From: Bacillus sp. FJAT-42376
Lineage (GTDB): Bacteria > Bacillota > Bacilli > Bacillales > Bacillaceae
Assembly (NCBI RefSeq): GCF_003816055.1
Contig: NZ_CP033906.1
Coordinates: forward strand, 1,674,001-1,738,000
Direction of reading: 5' to 3'
DNA: 64,000 bases
Position 1 is the stretch's first letter. Each line of letters begins with the position of its first letter. The position numbers and the translations under genes are program-made. Under the pieces are notes generated by a model. The model made no database searches, was not told where the DNA came from, and worked only from the letters and a program-made list of their open reading frames with translations. Positions 19,043 to 27,396 of this stretch are shown piece by piece.

Positions 19043-20284
19043 TCAAATCGGATCTGTATTATATCCCGCAAAGATATTTTGAAATCCAGTTCGAGTATCT
19101 GTCCAGACTCCGATGTATCCTCCTGCAGGAACCGATGCAATGTCTATATAATCCCCGATTAACGGAACAGGAGTTGGGCTAGTTCCGTTAGGGTTGAAGG
19201 AAGTGGACGTGATTCTTTGGTTCACAAACGTCTCCCCTCCGTCATTGGATCGTGCGGTAAAGACATCCAGGTTGAATCCATCCAGCTGATTGCTGTAATA
19301 AATGATGTTAATCGTGCCAACCAAAGGGTCAACATCAATAGCGGGAAAAAAGTTTTGGGAGCCCGGGATGGCATTTGTTACACTCTTTGGCGCACTCCAG
19401 GTCAATCCCTCATCTGTTGATTTTGACAGAAAAACATCCGAATAGCCCAGACGAAAATCCTGCCACACGGCGTAAACGCTGCCGTTGTTAATGCCTACTG
19501 AATTATCCGTCCCTAAATTGGCGAATGTCAGGACCCTGAAAGCATAGCCTGGTACTGGCAAAACGGTTGGGACCGGTACAATATCCGATACAATAACCGT
19601 CGTCTCGAAGGTTGCCCCTCCGTCCAGAGACCGTCTGATGTCGAATTGAGAAACAGGATCGGTTGTGATCCATGCGGCATACACATTCCCTGTAAAACCA
19701 ACGGTTACATCAGGTCTTTCCACTTGTTCTGCTTCGTCTGAGAGAAGAACAGGAGTTTGGAACGTCTTGCCGCCGTCGATAGAACGGTTAAAGAAGGCAA
19801 CGGATCCACCAATATTATTTACGTTAAATTGATGATTATAGGACACGTAAATGTTGCCTAAGTAAGGACTGGACTGTGAATTATCCACCGTAATATTGGT
19901 CTCATCGTTGTTTATATACGTTCCGTAACCAGGACCCACCACAACAGGATCCGAAAACGTCACTCCATTATCCGTTGATCTATAAACGAGTGTTGTACCG
20001 CTCTCTGCACCAGGAAAGGCATGGGCAGAGACGACAAAGGTTGCGGGGAAAGCGTAAGCAACCATCGCTGCTTCTGCTCCTGTAAATGGAGCGGGAAGCG
20101 GAAGAATGGAATTGGACCAGTTTGCACCCCCGTCCACTGAACGGTACAGACCTGTCCTTGGGAGACCGGTGGAATTATCAGTTGCGACTGCAACCATAAT
20201 GTTTGTACTTAGAAGATTAACAGCGATACTTGGTTCGAATTTGGGAAGGCCATCCGGGGTAACCTGAAAATTAAATATCGGCAA
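19043..20284 (-). CDS. Asp-box (BNR) repeat protein, sialidase-like fold
   Basis: A 413-aa protein. The start is probably TTG 20284, eight bases after aaggagg; the ATG at 20305 would place that ribosome site inside the gene. Six Asp-boxes of the form S-x-D-x-G-x-[TFW] are visible: SVDGGANW, STDNGVTF, SIDGGKTF, SLDGGATF, STDEGLTW and SNDGGETF. They imply a six-bladed beta-propeller as in sialidases. No signal peptide and no arginine triad can be assigned, so it may bind rather than cut glycans. The leaderless, Thr/Asn/Val-rich composition fits a spore-surface or mother-cell-made protein (inference). Confidence 0.75.
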   Translation of the reverse strand: MPIFNFQVTPDGLPKFEPSIAVNLLSTNIMVAVATDNSTGLPRTGLYRSVDGGANWSNSILPLPAPFTGAEAAMVAYAFPATFVVSAHAFPGAESGTTLVYRSTDNGVTFSDPVVVGPGYGTYINNDETNITVDNSQSSPYLGNIYVSYNHQFNVNNIGGSVAFFNRSIDGGKTFQTPVLLSDEAEQVERPDVTVGFTGNVYAAWITTDPVSQFDIRRSLDGGATFETTVIVSDIVPVPTVLPVPGYAFRVLTFANLGTDNSVGINNGSVYAVWQDFRLGYSDVFLSKSTDEGLTWSAPKSVTNAIPGSQNFFPAIDVDPLVGTINIIYYSNQLDGFNLDVFTARSNDGGETFVNQRITSTSFNPNGTSPTPVPLIGDYIDIASVPAGGYIGVWTDTRTGFQNIFAGYNTDPI

Positions 20285-20453
20285 GTATGTTTCCTCCTTA
20301 ATCATCTCTTAGTTATTTATATGTGGGGAAAAGTGACAAGGACTGGACAGGTTCACCAACTTACATAAAAAGGATGGGGAAATCAGCAAACATACAGTCA
20401 TTTCCGCTTTCTATTAATAAGCTATAGTAATTCCATGAAAGGAGTAGATTCAT

Positions 20454-20876
20454 ATCGCTAGACTAGTAGATGCCAAAACTTCTCAAAACGCAAGCTATGC
20501 CAATTCTATTGGGGTTCTGGTAACAGGGACTCCACAACTGACAGGTCAGTTAACACTGGATTTAAGCAGTGCGGGAGAAAACAGCCGTGTCACCTTTGAA
20601 GGTACCGTTTCCTTGCAGCTTCCGTTGCTTCCTGTTACCGCCCAGGCTACGGCCACCATTGTAAGAGGAACTTCCCCCTCAGACTTGGCTGTTTATTCTG
20701 CTGCACAGACCCTTGATTTGAACATTATAGGGCCTCAAGTTTTATCGTTCAGCGGATCAGATTTCAATGTACCAGCAGGAGGACCTGTATCGTACACGAT
20801 GTTTCTCAGTGTAACTGGGCTTGGAGCAACCCGGGTTGGCCCTGAAAGTTTTAATGCTGTTGCTTACACAGATTAA
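20454..20876 (+). CDS. Beta-rich hypothetical protein with non-canonical start codon
   Basis: The frame is open from ATT 20448 to the stop at 20876 and has no ATG, GTG or TTG until residue about 53. The ribosome site aaaggag (20438-20444) fits best with ATC 20454, nine bases on, giving (M)ARLVDAKTSQNASYANSIG, 140 aa. ATT 20448 is the alternative. The protein is Cys-free and rich in Thr, Ser, Val, Gly and short strands (GQLTLDLSSAG, VTFEGTVSLQL), suggesting a beta-sandwich. There is no signal peptide. It lies 21 bases before the next gene and probably shares its mRNA. The function is unknown. Confidence 0.6.
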   Translation: MARLVDAKTSQNASYANSIGVLVTGTPQLTGQLTLDLSSAGENSRVTFEGTVSLQLPLLPVTAQATATIVRGTSPSDLAVYSAAQTLDLNIIGPQVLSFSGSDFNVPAGGPVSYTMFLSVTGLGATRVGPESFNAVAYTD

Positions 20877-20897
20877 GAAAAGTAGGTGAAATGAAAA

Positions 20898-21266
20898 ATG
20901 AATTATTTTACAGGGGTTATTACCAATACACGCGTAACGGGTACGGCAGCTTCAACCGTAGTTGTAAATACTAGAAACCTTAGTCTAGTGGATGATGCCA
21001 CCATAGTCGTCCAACTTCGCTATACGCTTGAATCGCCTATTATGACTCCGCTCTATGTAAATGGTTACGTTGTGCCGGCTGGTACAGTTGATATTCGAGA
21101 GTTTTCTATTGCTGGGGTATTTGCATACGAACTGCAAATCAATGTAATCAGTCCATCTGAAGAAGAAACCGTTTTGACAGTATTCGGATTGGATGAATCC
21201 GGTAATCTTGTGCAAAATCAAAGAGTTCTCCAGTCCGAATTTACGGTTCTGCCTGCCGTTCTGTAA
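20898..21266 (+). CDS. Small beta-rich hypothetical protein
   Basis: A 122-aa protein without cysteines or signal peptide. It alternates short strands (TGVITNTRVTG, TIVVQLRYTLE, FAYELQINVIS, ETVLTVFGLD) and ends QRVLQSEFTVLPAVL. I recall similar QINV..SVFG..QRVLHSELT endings in small proteins of Bacillus and Paenibacillus found near glycosyltransferases, but cannot verify this. It is co-oriented with the non-canonical-start gene and may form a spore-surface or extracellular pair with it (inference). Confidence 0.7.
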   Translation: MNYFTGVITNTRVTGTAASTVVVNTRNLSLVDDATIVVQLRYTLESPIMTPLYVNGYVVPAGTVDIREFSIAGVFAYELQINVISPSEEETVLTVFGLDESGNLVQNQRVLQSEFTVLPAVL

Positions 21267-21338
21267 AAAAGAGAATTATTAACTAGTGATTTTAAATTTA
21301 AAGGTGTTTTCGCAAGCTTTGTTGCTTTAAATAGGATA

Positions 21339-21445
21339 AGGTATGGCTGATTTCCAGCTTGCTGAGTGAGGTGCTCGGGATCTACGTCACCAGCGCCTCC
21401 TGAAAATAACCTGTCCCGCTGTTCCCGCAGAACTCTCGCACCTTT
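21339..21445 (-). repeat. Dispersed GGAGCGGAAG repeat, diverged copy
   Basis: On the minus strand it reads AAAGGTGCGAGAG, TGCGGGAACAGCGGGACAGG, GAGGCGC and finally AAATCAGCCA. These blocks are shared with the copy at 29841-29967, which also ends AAATCAGCCA. Part of the middle is rearranged. Confidence 0.6.
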
Positions 21446-21514
21446 CACTTTAATCCTAAATGATTTGGATAATAGCACTACCATAGTGATTTTAGAAGCA
21501 TATAAAACAACCTA

Positions 21515-21958
21515 TTAGGCTGCCATGACTCTAAATTCAATCAGGGTCAGGCAGCCTAATTTTGCTTGGATTCTTTCCTCGATGTAGTTAAGAATATACT
21601 GGTGGAAAAATAATGGATATTGCAGAATTGGAACTCTACGGTCTTTAAAAGAGTTTGGAAGAAATCAATCACTGCAAGATTCCAACAATTTCCGCTCCTT
21701 GACATACTGCTTACTGCTTCATTTTCCGTTACACCGTTCTGATATGCATGTGTAAACACTCCCTTTCAAGTACTTTATTAAGATTTCATTCTCCATCTTT
21801 AAACGGGAGATCTGACGGTTCATTCGTTTCTCTTCTGTTGTAAAATCAGGTTCATGTCCATATGAGTTCTGGTTTCCAATTGGCTGATCAAACCGATATA
21901 TTTCCCCATTTCTATACCACCTCATCAATGTCTTAATTTTTAAAAAAATTTTTTTCAT
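21515..21958 (-). pseudogene. IS3-family transposase relic (OrfA and OrfB fragments)
   Basis: Three frames on the minus strand carry transposase pieces. The right piece (21958 leftwards) resembles OrfA, with RQISRLKMENEILIKYLKG. A middle piece contains SMSRSGNCWNLAVIDFF, the mutated form of the OrfB motif SMSRxGNCWDNA. The left piece ends YIEERIQAKLGCLTLIEFR and MAA-stop, the OrfB C-terminus. The DDE core of OrfB is deleted and at least one frameshift separates the pieces, so the element is dead. Clear terminal inverted repeats were not found. Confidence 0.85.
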
Positions 21959-22054
21959 ATTTCTCCATTAGCTGTATGGCCGATCATTTTTCGTTAATTT
22001 ATTTCGAACAACCGCCCATTTAATTTCACTTGAATATAGGTTTTTGCCCAAGCA

Positions 22055-22106
22055 AAAACACCTCTGAATAGTAGTGGTTACAGTGTAACCATTTCAAAGG
22101 TGTTTT
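22055..22106. repeat. Two-tier hairpin downstream of the IS relic
   Basis: The outer stem aaaacacct/aggtgtttt (22055-22063 with 22098-22106) encloses a second palindrome tggttac/gtaacca (22075-22091). It could be a terminator or the end of a decayed element. Confidence 0.6.
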
Positions 22107-22420
22107 ATAGTGTTTCATATTTTATGCTAGTCTAAGAATGAAATACTCTCGGCTGGTTTTCCTCTTTTTATTTGGAGTGCAAGACAGTCATTCTTAAAAG
22201 CTTGTGTATAGCTCATTATTTTGAATAAGTTATTGATTGCAGAAGGGTATGAAATCTCTGAGAGAAAGCAGATTAAGGCTGATGCCAAAAAAAATCTGCT
22301 ATGAGGAGAATCCCCTGCGAGGAAAGTGAATGTCAGAAGAGCTTCTCACAGCGGGCATGTTTATTAGAGCAATACAAAAAAGCGCTGCCGTAAGTTCTGC
22401 TTCTCTGCATCTCATAAATA
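22107..22420. other. Intergenic region without recognised genes
   Basis: These bases lie between the two-tier hairpin and the end of the leftward GT4 glycosyltransferase. There is no open frame with a ribosome site and no repeat match. It contains A- and G-rich scraps such as gaaagcag and aaaaaaaatctgc, possibly decayed coding sequence. Confidence 0.4.
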
Positions 22421-23497
22421 TTATGATCCAATGATTCCAAGGGATCTGAGCATTATATTAAAAGAATTCCCATACTTTTCGGGTGAAAAATTCTGTTTAA
22501 TGTGGAGAACGCCCTGCTCCCGGATTTTTTCTCTAGCCTCAATGTCAATGATGATTTCTTTAGCGTAATTGACAGCTTGCATCAAGTCTCCTTGATTATT
22601 AATCTTTCCTGTGTAGTTATGAATAATGAAGCTTTTGATTCCATCCGAATCGGTCGCTACTACAGGACACCGGCACAGCAAAGCTTCCGAGACGCTGTAT
22701 CCAAATCCTTCCAGAATTGATGTGGAACTAAGAAATCCTCCGGAATCGCCAATTTTTGAATAAAAATCAGCCATTTCATGATTGGGGACGTCCTCATGAT
22801 GAATCAAATGAGAGGTAAGGTGAAGTTGTTCCGTACGTTTTTTAAATTCCTCCTTTTGATCATCAGCACTCAATTTGAGATCTCCAAACATCCATATTTG
22901 GAGATTATTATTCCATTTAATTAAATGTGAACAAAGCTCTAAAAAAAATGTCCAATTTTTATTGGGTTCCATTCTGCCTACCCACCCGATAATTGGCTGG
23001 CTTATTTTTTCATGATTTCTATATCCAAATCCATGGATATCCAATGGATTGTCAAAACAGTATTGCGGAATATCAGGTATTTTACTATTAAATAAATGAA
23101 TAAGATGGGAGGTCTGCGGATATAAAATGGCTTGAGCATATGATTTGATGTAAGGAACAGCCTGATCCACTACTGCAGCTGCTTCACTGGGTACGCCAAG
23201 ACCTTGAACTTCATATATGATTTTTCCCGAATAACCTAGATTCCGTATCCTTTCCAATAAATAAAAATCTGTGCAAACGACAATTACATCGTATTGATTT
23301 TTATCCAAAATTTCTTTTATTTTTGTGTCATCATTTGTGATATAGGTAGTAATACCTACGATATTTTTTTTGCCTTCTGCGTTGTAAAGGTAGAGAAGAT
23401 GGGATTCGATTCCAATATTCGCCAGTGATTTTGCCCTTATCCGGTTTAATGTTTCCATCCCTCCGCTTGGAAGATAGAATGTGAACAAAATTTTCAT
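22421..23497 (-). CDS. Glycosyltransferase, GT4 type (GT-B fold)
   Basis: A 358-aa cytoplasmic or membrane-associated protein. The C-terminal half has the GT4 signature: GWVGRMEPNKNWTFFLEL (donor loop) near residue 170 and STSILEGFGYSVSEALLCRCPVVATDSDG (E-x7-E nucleotide-sugar site) near 260-288. The N-terminus KILFTFYLPSGGMETLNR is the acceptor-domain start. It likely transfers a hexose or amino sugar from a nucleotide donor. It lies 32 bases downstream of a GT2 gene on the same strand, so the two form an operon. The acceptor is unknown; the neighbouring beta-rich proteins are a guess. Confidence 0.87.
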   Translation of the reverse strand: MKILFTFYLPSGGMETLNRIRAKSLANIGIESHLLYLYNAEGKKNIVGITTYITNDDTKIKEILDKNQYDVIVVCTDFYLLERIRNLGYSGKIIYEVQGLGVPSEAAAVVDQAVPYIKSYAQAILYPQTSHLIHLFNSKIPDIPQYCFDNPLDIHGFGYRNHEKISQPIIGWVGRMEPNKNWTFFLELCSHLIKWNNNLQIWMFGDLKLSADDQKEEFKKRTEQLHLTSHLIHHEDVPNHEMADFYSKIGDSGGFLSSTSILEGFGYSVSEALLCRCPVVATDSDGIKSFIIHNYTGKINNQGDLMQAVNYAKEIIIDIEAREKIREQGVLHIKQNFSPEKYGNSFNIMLRSLGIIGS

Positions 23498-23529
23498 GTT
23501 TTAAACCTCTCTTGTTGGAATGTCATCCA

Positions 23530-24717
23530 TTATTGAAGTTTTTCTTTTAACTTGAATGTCCTGAACAACTGATTTGTGAATGGATACTCGGAATTAAGAT
23601 CTGTCTGAAAAACAACCTGTTCATAGTTTGAAGTAAAGGAGCTGGAAAGAAAGGAGGGATCAGCATTCCTAAAATGAGAAATCAAAGTTTGAATGAACAT
23701 TGGGGTTGGAAAAAAACTATCTCCTAAGATTAATGTATAAGGAGTTTGGATGGAATGTATGGCAGTGAGTAGTGCCTGATGTTCATCTGCAAATGGATTC
23801 GAGATAAATTCAGTAAGAGGATGGGGAATATGGATTAAAGTGCTCGTTATAGATTGGTCTGGGGATCTATCCACGATTTTAAAATGATAATTGCTAAATA
23901 CTTGATCGTAGAGATCTTCAGCTCTCTTTACTGCATTTTCTGTATTTGTTCCTATATATACAACTGTCAGCTCAGGTGTGATTTGGAGTCTCACTCTTGC
24001 TTGATGTCTTACTAGGTGATACATATATCTCCACCTCCGATGTTGATTTTCACTCTTTAATGAGGTTGAAATACTCAATTCAGAGTCAACTCGGTAATCA
24101 ACAAGTTCAACAGGAATGAACACCATGTCGCAGAAATAGGTAAGTCTTAGCCAGTAATCATAGTCTTCTACGGGCTCCGCTCGATAACCGTCTATCTTTT
24201 TAGCGTATTCACTTCTATACATAAAAGAAACTCCTACAATACACGCGTCCAGCAGGCTTTCTTTCGACATGGCTTGGTAGTTTCTCTGTAATTGAAGCTG
24301 GTCTTCATTTAAAAGAGTTTTTCCATCATCGTTAATATGCTGAAAGGAACTGTACACCAGGCCCACTTGAGGATCAGAAGCAGAAAGAGTGTTTCTTAAT
24401 TTGCTTAAGAAATTTGGATAATAGATGTTATCGCTTGAGACCCATGTTACAAATTTAATGGAAGGATCCTGAAAAAGAAGATCAAATCCTCTGTTAAGAG
24501 ATTTGGAAACTCCCTGGTTTGTTTCATTAATAAGCATCTCAATTCTGGCGTCTTTTCTACTGTATCTTTCTGCCAGTTCAATCATTTCAGGAGCTCCATC
24601 CACCACGATAATCATACGGAATTCAAGTAGGTCCTGGTTCAGCATGGATTCAATAGCTGCCTTTAAAAAGGAAGGTTTCTGTATATATACGGGCATAACA
24701 ACACCGGTGTCATACAT
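23530..24717 (-). CDS. Glycosyltransferase, GT2 type (GT-A fold)
   Basis: A 395-aa protein. The N-terminal 230 residues are a GT2 domain: VVMPVYIQKPSFLKAAIESML, then IVVDGAPE, then NQGVSKSLNRGF and the DXD-like VSSDN near residue 93. PVEDYDYWLRL near 182 corresponds to the catalytic-base ED motif. The C-terminal 160 residues (VVYIGTNTENAVKRAEDLYDQ onward) are a separate domain I do not recognise. No membrane segment is seen. It is the first gene of the two-gene glycosyltransferase operon; gaggtg lies 11 bases before the ATG. Confidence 0.85.
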   Translation of the reverse strand: MYDTGVVMPVYIQKPSFLKAAIESMLNQDLLEFRMIIVVDGAPEMIELAERYSRKDARIEMLINETNQGVSKSLNRGFDLLFQDPSIKFVTWVSSDNIYYPNFLSKLRNTLSASDPQVGLVYSSFQHINDDGKTLLNEDQLQLQRNYQAMSKESLLDACIVGVSFMYRSEYAKKIDGYRAEPVEDYDYWLRLTYFCDMVFIPVELVDYRVDSELSISTSLKSENQHRRWRYMYHLVRHQARVRLQITPELTVVYIGTNTENAVKRAEDLYDQVFSNYHFKIVDRSPDQSITSTLIHIPHPLTEFISNPFADEHQALLTAIHSIQTPYTLILGDSFFPTPMFIQTLISHFRNADPSFLSSSFTSNYEQVVFQTDLNSEYPFTNQLFRTFKLKEKLQ

Positions 24718-24801
24718 GATATGAAAAGCACCTCTTTGTTTTTTATTTCATCTTATTCATGCCGGTTTCCTCTTGTTTGTAGATTTGTCCATTGAAAGGC
24801 T

Positions 24802-24827
24802 AAAAAAAAGCAAGCACAAAGGCTTGC
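24802..24827 (-). terminator. Terminator after the small membrane-protein gene
   Basis: On the minus strand the stem gcaagc/gcttgc is followed by eight Ts. Confidence 0.75.
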
Positions 24828-24849
24828 AGGTTATATCGAGCGATCATCT

Positions 24850-25038
24850 TTATATTTTTTTTACCGGATTCCAGCCCTTTTGAGTCTTTGCGGACTGTAC
24901 GTAAAACGCATCCTTTGTTTTTCCTCCAAATAAACCGGAACCAATGCCATTGGCGATTACTCCCATTAGGGCGGTCAGCCCAATGACAAAAATGGCCACA
25001 AGAATGAAGTCGGTAAAGTAAGCGTTCGTCGAAATCAA
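24850..25038 (-). CDS. Small single-pass membrane protein, unrecognised
   Basis: About 62 aa. An N-terminal hydrophobic segment (FILVAIFVIGLTALMGVIANGIG) is followed by a basic tail (KTKDAFYVQSAKTQKGWNPVKKI). The start is uncertain: aaaggag abuts TTG 25038, and a start a few codons later at a rare codon is possible. It lies between the glycosyltransferase operon and yjbC, and a terminator follows. I do not recognise the family. Confidence 0.55.
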   Translation of the reverse strand: MISTNAYFTDFILVAIFVIGLTALMGVIANGIGSGLFGGKTKDAFYVQSAKTQKGWNPVKKI

Positions 25039-25166
25039 CTCCTTTCTTTTATTATATATGAAATGAATTGAATTTTCAGTTAACTTATTGAAAAAGATAG
25101 AATGATGTTTATGCGTAAATAAAATGGGTAAATTACCAATACAACTACATTTACAGGAGAGAATGC

Positions 25167-25745
25167 ATGAATTGGTACGAAAAGCTGAGCCAGTATTTTC
25201 CGATTGAAGAGATGAAGTCGCGTGACCATATAGAAGCCTTATTAAAAGAAAGAGGTGACATTTACTACAAAGATGAAAGCCCGAAACACGTGCTCATGTA
25301 TGCGGAGCTGGATGACTTTCTCTTTATAGACTACATATATGTCTCTAAAGATGCCCGCGGAGAAGGATTGGGCCATAAGCTCATCTCCAGGCTGAAGTCG
25401 AAAAATAAGCCAATTCTGCTGGAAGTAGAGCCGGTGGATGAATCCGATGAGGACACGGCAAAACGGCTGAAATTTTATCAGCGCGAAGGGTTTCACCATG
25501 CAAGCTCCATCGGATACTCAAGAAAATCATTAGCCACAAACGTGGTCAATCATATGGAGATTCTTTACTGGTCACCGAATGACCGTCCTGAATCTGAAAT
25601 TTTTTCTGCGATGAAGGAAACTTATGAGAAGATTCATACGTATAAGGATAAAGAATGGTATGGCCGTTCGTATGAAGATGTTTCAGACGTTCTGAAGATC
25701 AGGAAAGAAGACGAAATAAATAACATTTTCGATGAGAAAAGCTAA
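25167..25745 (+). CDS. yjbC: YjbC GNAT-family acetyltransferase
   Basis: A 192-aa protein. The acetyl-CoA-binding part is DYIYVSKDARGEGLGHKLI (the R-x-x-G-x-G-x motif) near residues 54-72, followed by LKFYQREGFHHASSIGY. It lies directly upstream of spxA, as in B. subtilis, where yjbC and spx are partly co-transcribed and respond to cell-envelope stress. The substrate is unknown. ATG 25167 has caggaga upstream. Confidence 0.88.
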   Translation: MNWYEKLSQYFPIEEMKSRDHIEALLKERGDIYYKDESPKHVLMYAELDDFLFIDYIYVSKDARGEGLGHKLISRLKSKNKPILLEVEPVDESDEDTAKRLKFYQREGFHHASSIGYSRKSLATNVVNHMEILYWSPNDRPESEIFSAMKETYEKIHTYKDKEWYGRSYEDVSDVLKIRKEDEINNIFDEKS

Positions 25746-25897
25746 TTGAGAATGAAGGTTTAAATGATACGCTGAAAAAAACGGTCTCAAACCTTTATTC
25801 CAGGGAATCCTGGAAAAGTCAGAATGTTAAACAAATATCAAAAATATTGATTTAAAAGGAATTGTAACGAATTCGTCAAACTTTTGCTGAAAAGATA

Positions 25898-25926
25898 TTC
25901 ACTAACTTACTTTTTTATAGTATAAT
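25898..25926 (+). promoter_or_regulatory. Sigma-A promoter of spxA
   Basis: The -35 TTCACT (25898-25903), a 17-base spacer and the -10 TATAAT (25921-25926) lie 67 bases before the spxA start. They correspond in place to the proximal spx promoter of B. subtilis. Confidence 0.75.
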
Positions 25927-25992
25927 GAGCCATAGGCATTACTTGTTTAAAGTAATTTTATTTTAAACTACGTACAGAGGAGTGAAAGTTCC

Positions 25993-26391
25993 ATGGTAAC
26001 ACTATATACATCACCAAGCTGTACTTCATGTAGAAAAGCAAAGGCATGGCTGGAAGAGCATGAGATTCCATATACAGAAAGAAATATTCTTTCCGACACA
26101 ATGTCGATTAACGAAATTAAAGAAATTCTGCGGATGACAGAAGATGGAACAGATGAGATCATCTCAACCAGATCTAAAATCTTCCAGAAATTAAATGTTA
26201 ATCTTGAGAGCATGCCTCTTCAAGACTTATATCAGCTGATTCAAGATCACCCTGGACTTCTTAGAAGACCGATTATGATCGATGAAAAACGCCTTCAGGT
26301 TGGATACAATGAAGATGAAATTCGCCGTTTCCTTCCAAGAAAAGTGCGTACGTATCAGCTTCGTGAAGCACAGCGCTTAGTAAATGAATAA
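25993..26391 (+). CDS. spxA: Spx global redox-stress regulator
   Basis: A 132-aa ArsC-family protein that binds the RNA polymerase alpha C-terminal domain and switches on thiol-stress genes. The redox centre C10-T-S-C13 is intact. Gly52 (EDGTDE), needed for polymerase contact in B. subtilis, and [12 protein letters not shown] around residue 92 are conserved. It is degraded by ClpXP with the adaptor SpxH, whose gene lies at 35099. Its own promoter is present, plus possible read-through from yjbC. Confidence 0.97.
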   Translation: MVTLYTSPSCTSCRKAKAWLEEHEIPYTERNILSDTMSINEIKEILRMTEDGTDEIISTRSKIFQKLNVNLESMPLQDLYQLIQDHPGLLRRPIMIDEKRLQVGYNEDEIRRFLPRKVRTYQLREAQRLVNE

Positions 26392-26398
26392 TAAATGA

Positions 26399-26429
26399 AA
26401 GCCTTCCGTACACCTGGAAGGCTTTTTAC
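26399..26429. terminator. Bidirectional terminator between spxA and yjbE
   Basis: The 9-bp stem aagccttcc/ggaaggctt has a T-run on the right and A residues on the left. Confidence 0.8.
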
Positions 26430-27088
26430 GTGCTTGTTTTCATTTTTTTCATCATCATGCCGCTGATGATGAAAATCAATACGGTAAAATAGGGGAGGGC
26501 TTCAAGAAACATCGGTTTTTCGGAGAGAAACTGCAGCTGATCTTCATGTGAAATCATTTTCCCTGCTGTATAAGCAAGCATTCCCCCGCCGACATAAATT
26601 AAGTAAGGGAAACGATCAATGAGCTGCAGGACAAATTTGCTTCCCCAAATGATGACTGGGATTGAGATGAATAAGCCTGTCACCACGAGCCATGTATGGC
26701 CGTTTGCAGCCCCAGCAACGGCGATCACGTTATCAAGCCCCATTAAGACATCCGCTGCTACAATCGTCCGTACTGCCTTCCACAGGCTTATATGACTCTT
26801 AATGGAATCATCATTCTCCTCTTTTCCGGCCATCAGCCCAAAAGAAATATAAAGAAGAAAAATCCCTCCAGCCAGCTGCAAATAAGGAATCGTCAGCAAA
26901 TAAACGGCAATGGTTGTAAGAGCGGTCCTAAGAGTGATGGCCAAAAGGGTGCCGATTATAATGGCTCTTTGCCTGTCCTTTTCCGGCAGCTTTCTGCTGG
27001 CCATCGCAATCACAATCGCATTATCCCCGCCAAGAATTAAATCGATACCGATAATCATCAATAAAGAGATCAGAAACTCCTGCTCCAT
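26426..27088 (-). CDS. yjbE: YjbE, TerC-family integral membrane protein
   Basis: A 220-aa protein with seven or so membrane segments. TerC-family hallmarks are DLILGGDNAIVIAMA near residue 15 and ADVLMGLDNVIAVAGA near 115, whose buried Asp and Asn residues suggest metal handling. B. subtilis relatives are linked to manganese export and metalation of exported proteins. The start is ATG 27088 after gggggtat; the longer frame lacks a site. It converges with spxA and diverges from mecA, as in B. subtilis. Confidence 0.88.
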   Translation of the reverse strand: MEQEFLISLLMIIGIDLILGGDNAIVIAMASRKLPEKDRQRAIIIGTLLAITLRTALTTIAVYLLTIPYLQLAGGIFLLYISFGLMAGKEENDDSIKSHISLWKAVRTIVAADVLMGLDNVIAVAGAANGHTWLVVTGLFISIPVIIWGSKFVLQLIDRFPYLIYVGGGMLAYTAGKMISHEDQLQFLSEKPMFLEALPYFTVLIFIISGMMMKKMKTST

Positions 27089-27396
27089 CCCATACCCCCG
27101 TTTACTTCCTATGATTCGTGCTTGTACCAAATATATGAAAAACACCCTCCATTATGACTCAAAGTGGGTTAATAACTGTTTTCGCTTATTTCAGTGTTTT
27201 TTTATTTCATTTATGTCCGATTTATCATAAAATAGGAGTACAAGATTCTCACTTGCCGCTGTTGACTGGCAGGAGGATATTGTGGTATGCAAGAGGGCGG
27301 TTAAAAAACAAGTCTTTGGGGTAAAGTGTAGGAAAGTGCAACTATCGGGGGTTTAGTTGTCCCTTCAACATCAAAAAAAGAAGGGAAGTGTAATCC
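27089..27396. other. Divergent yjbE-mecA intergenic region
   Basis: It must hold the two divergent promoters, but I could not fix them with confidence. A TTGACT near 27265 has no good -10. There are no repeats, no open frame with a ribosome site and no terminator-like stem. Confidence 0.4.
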
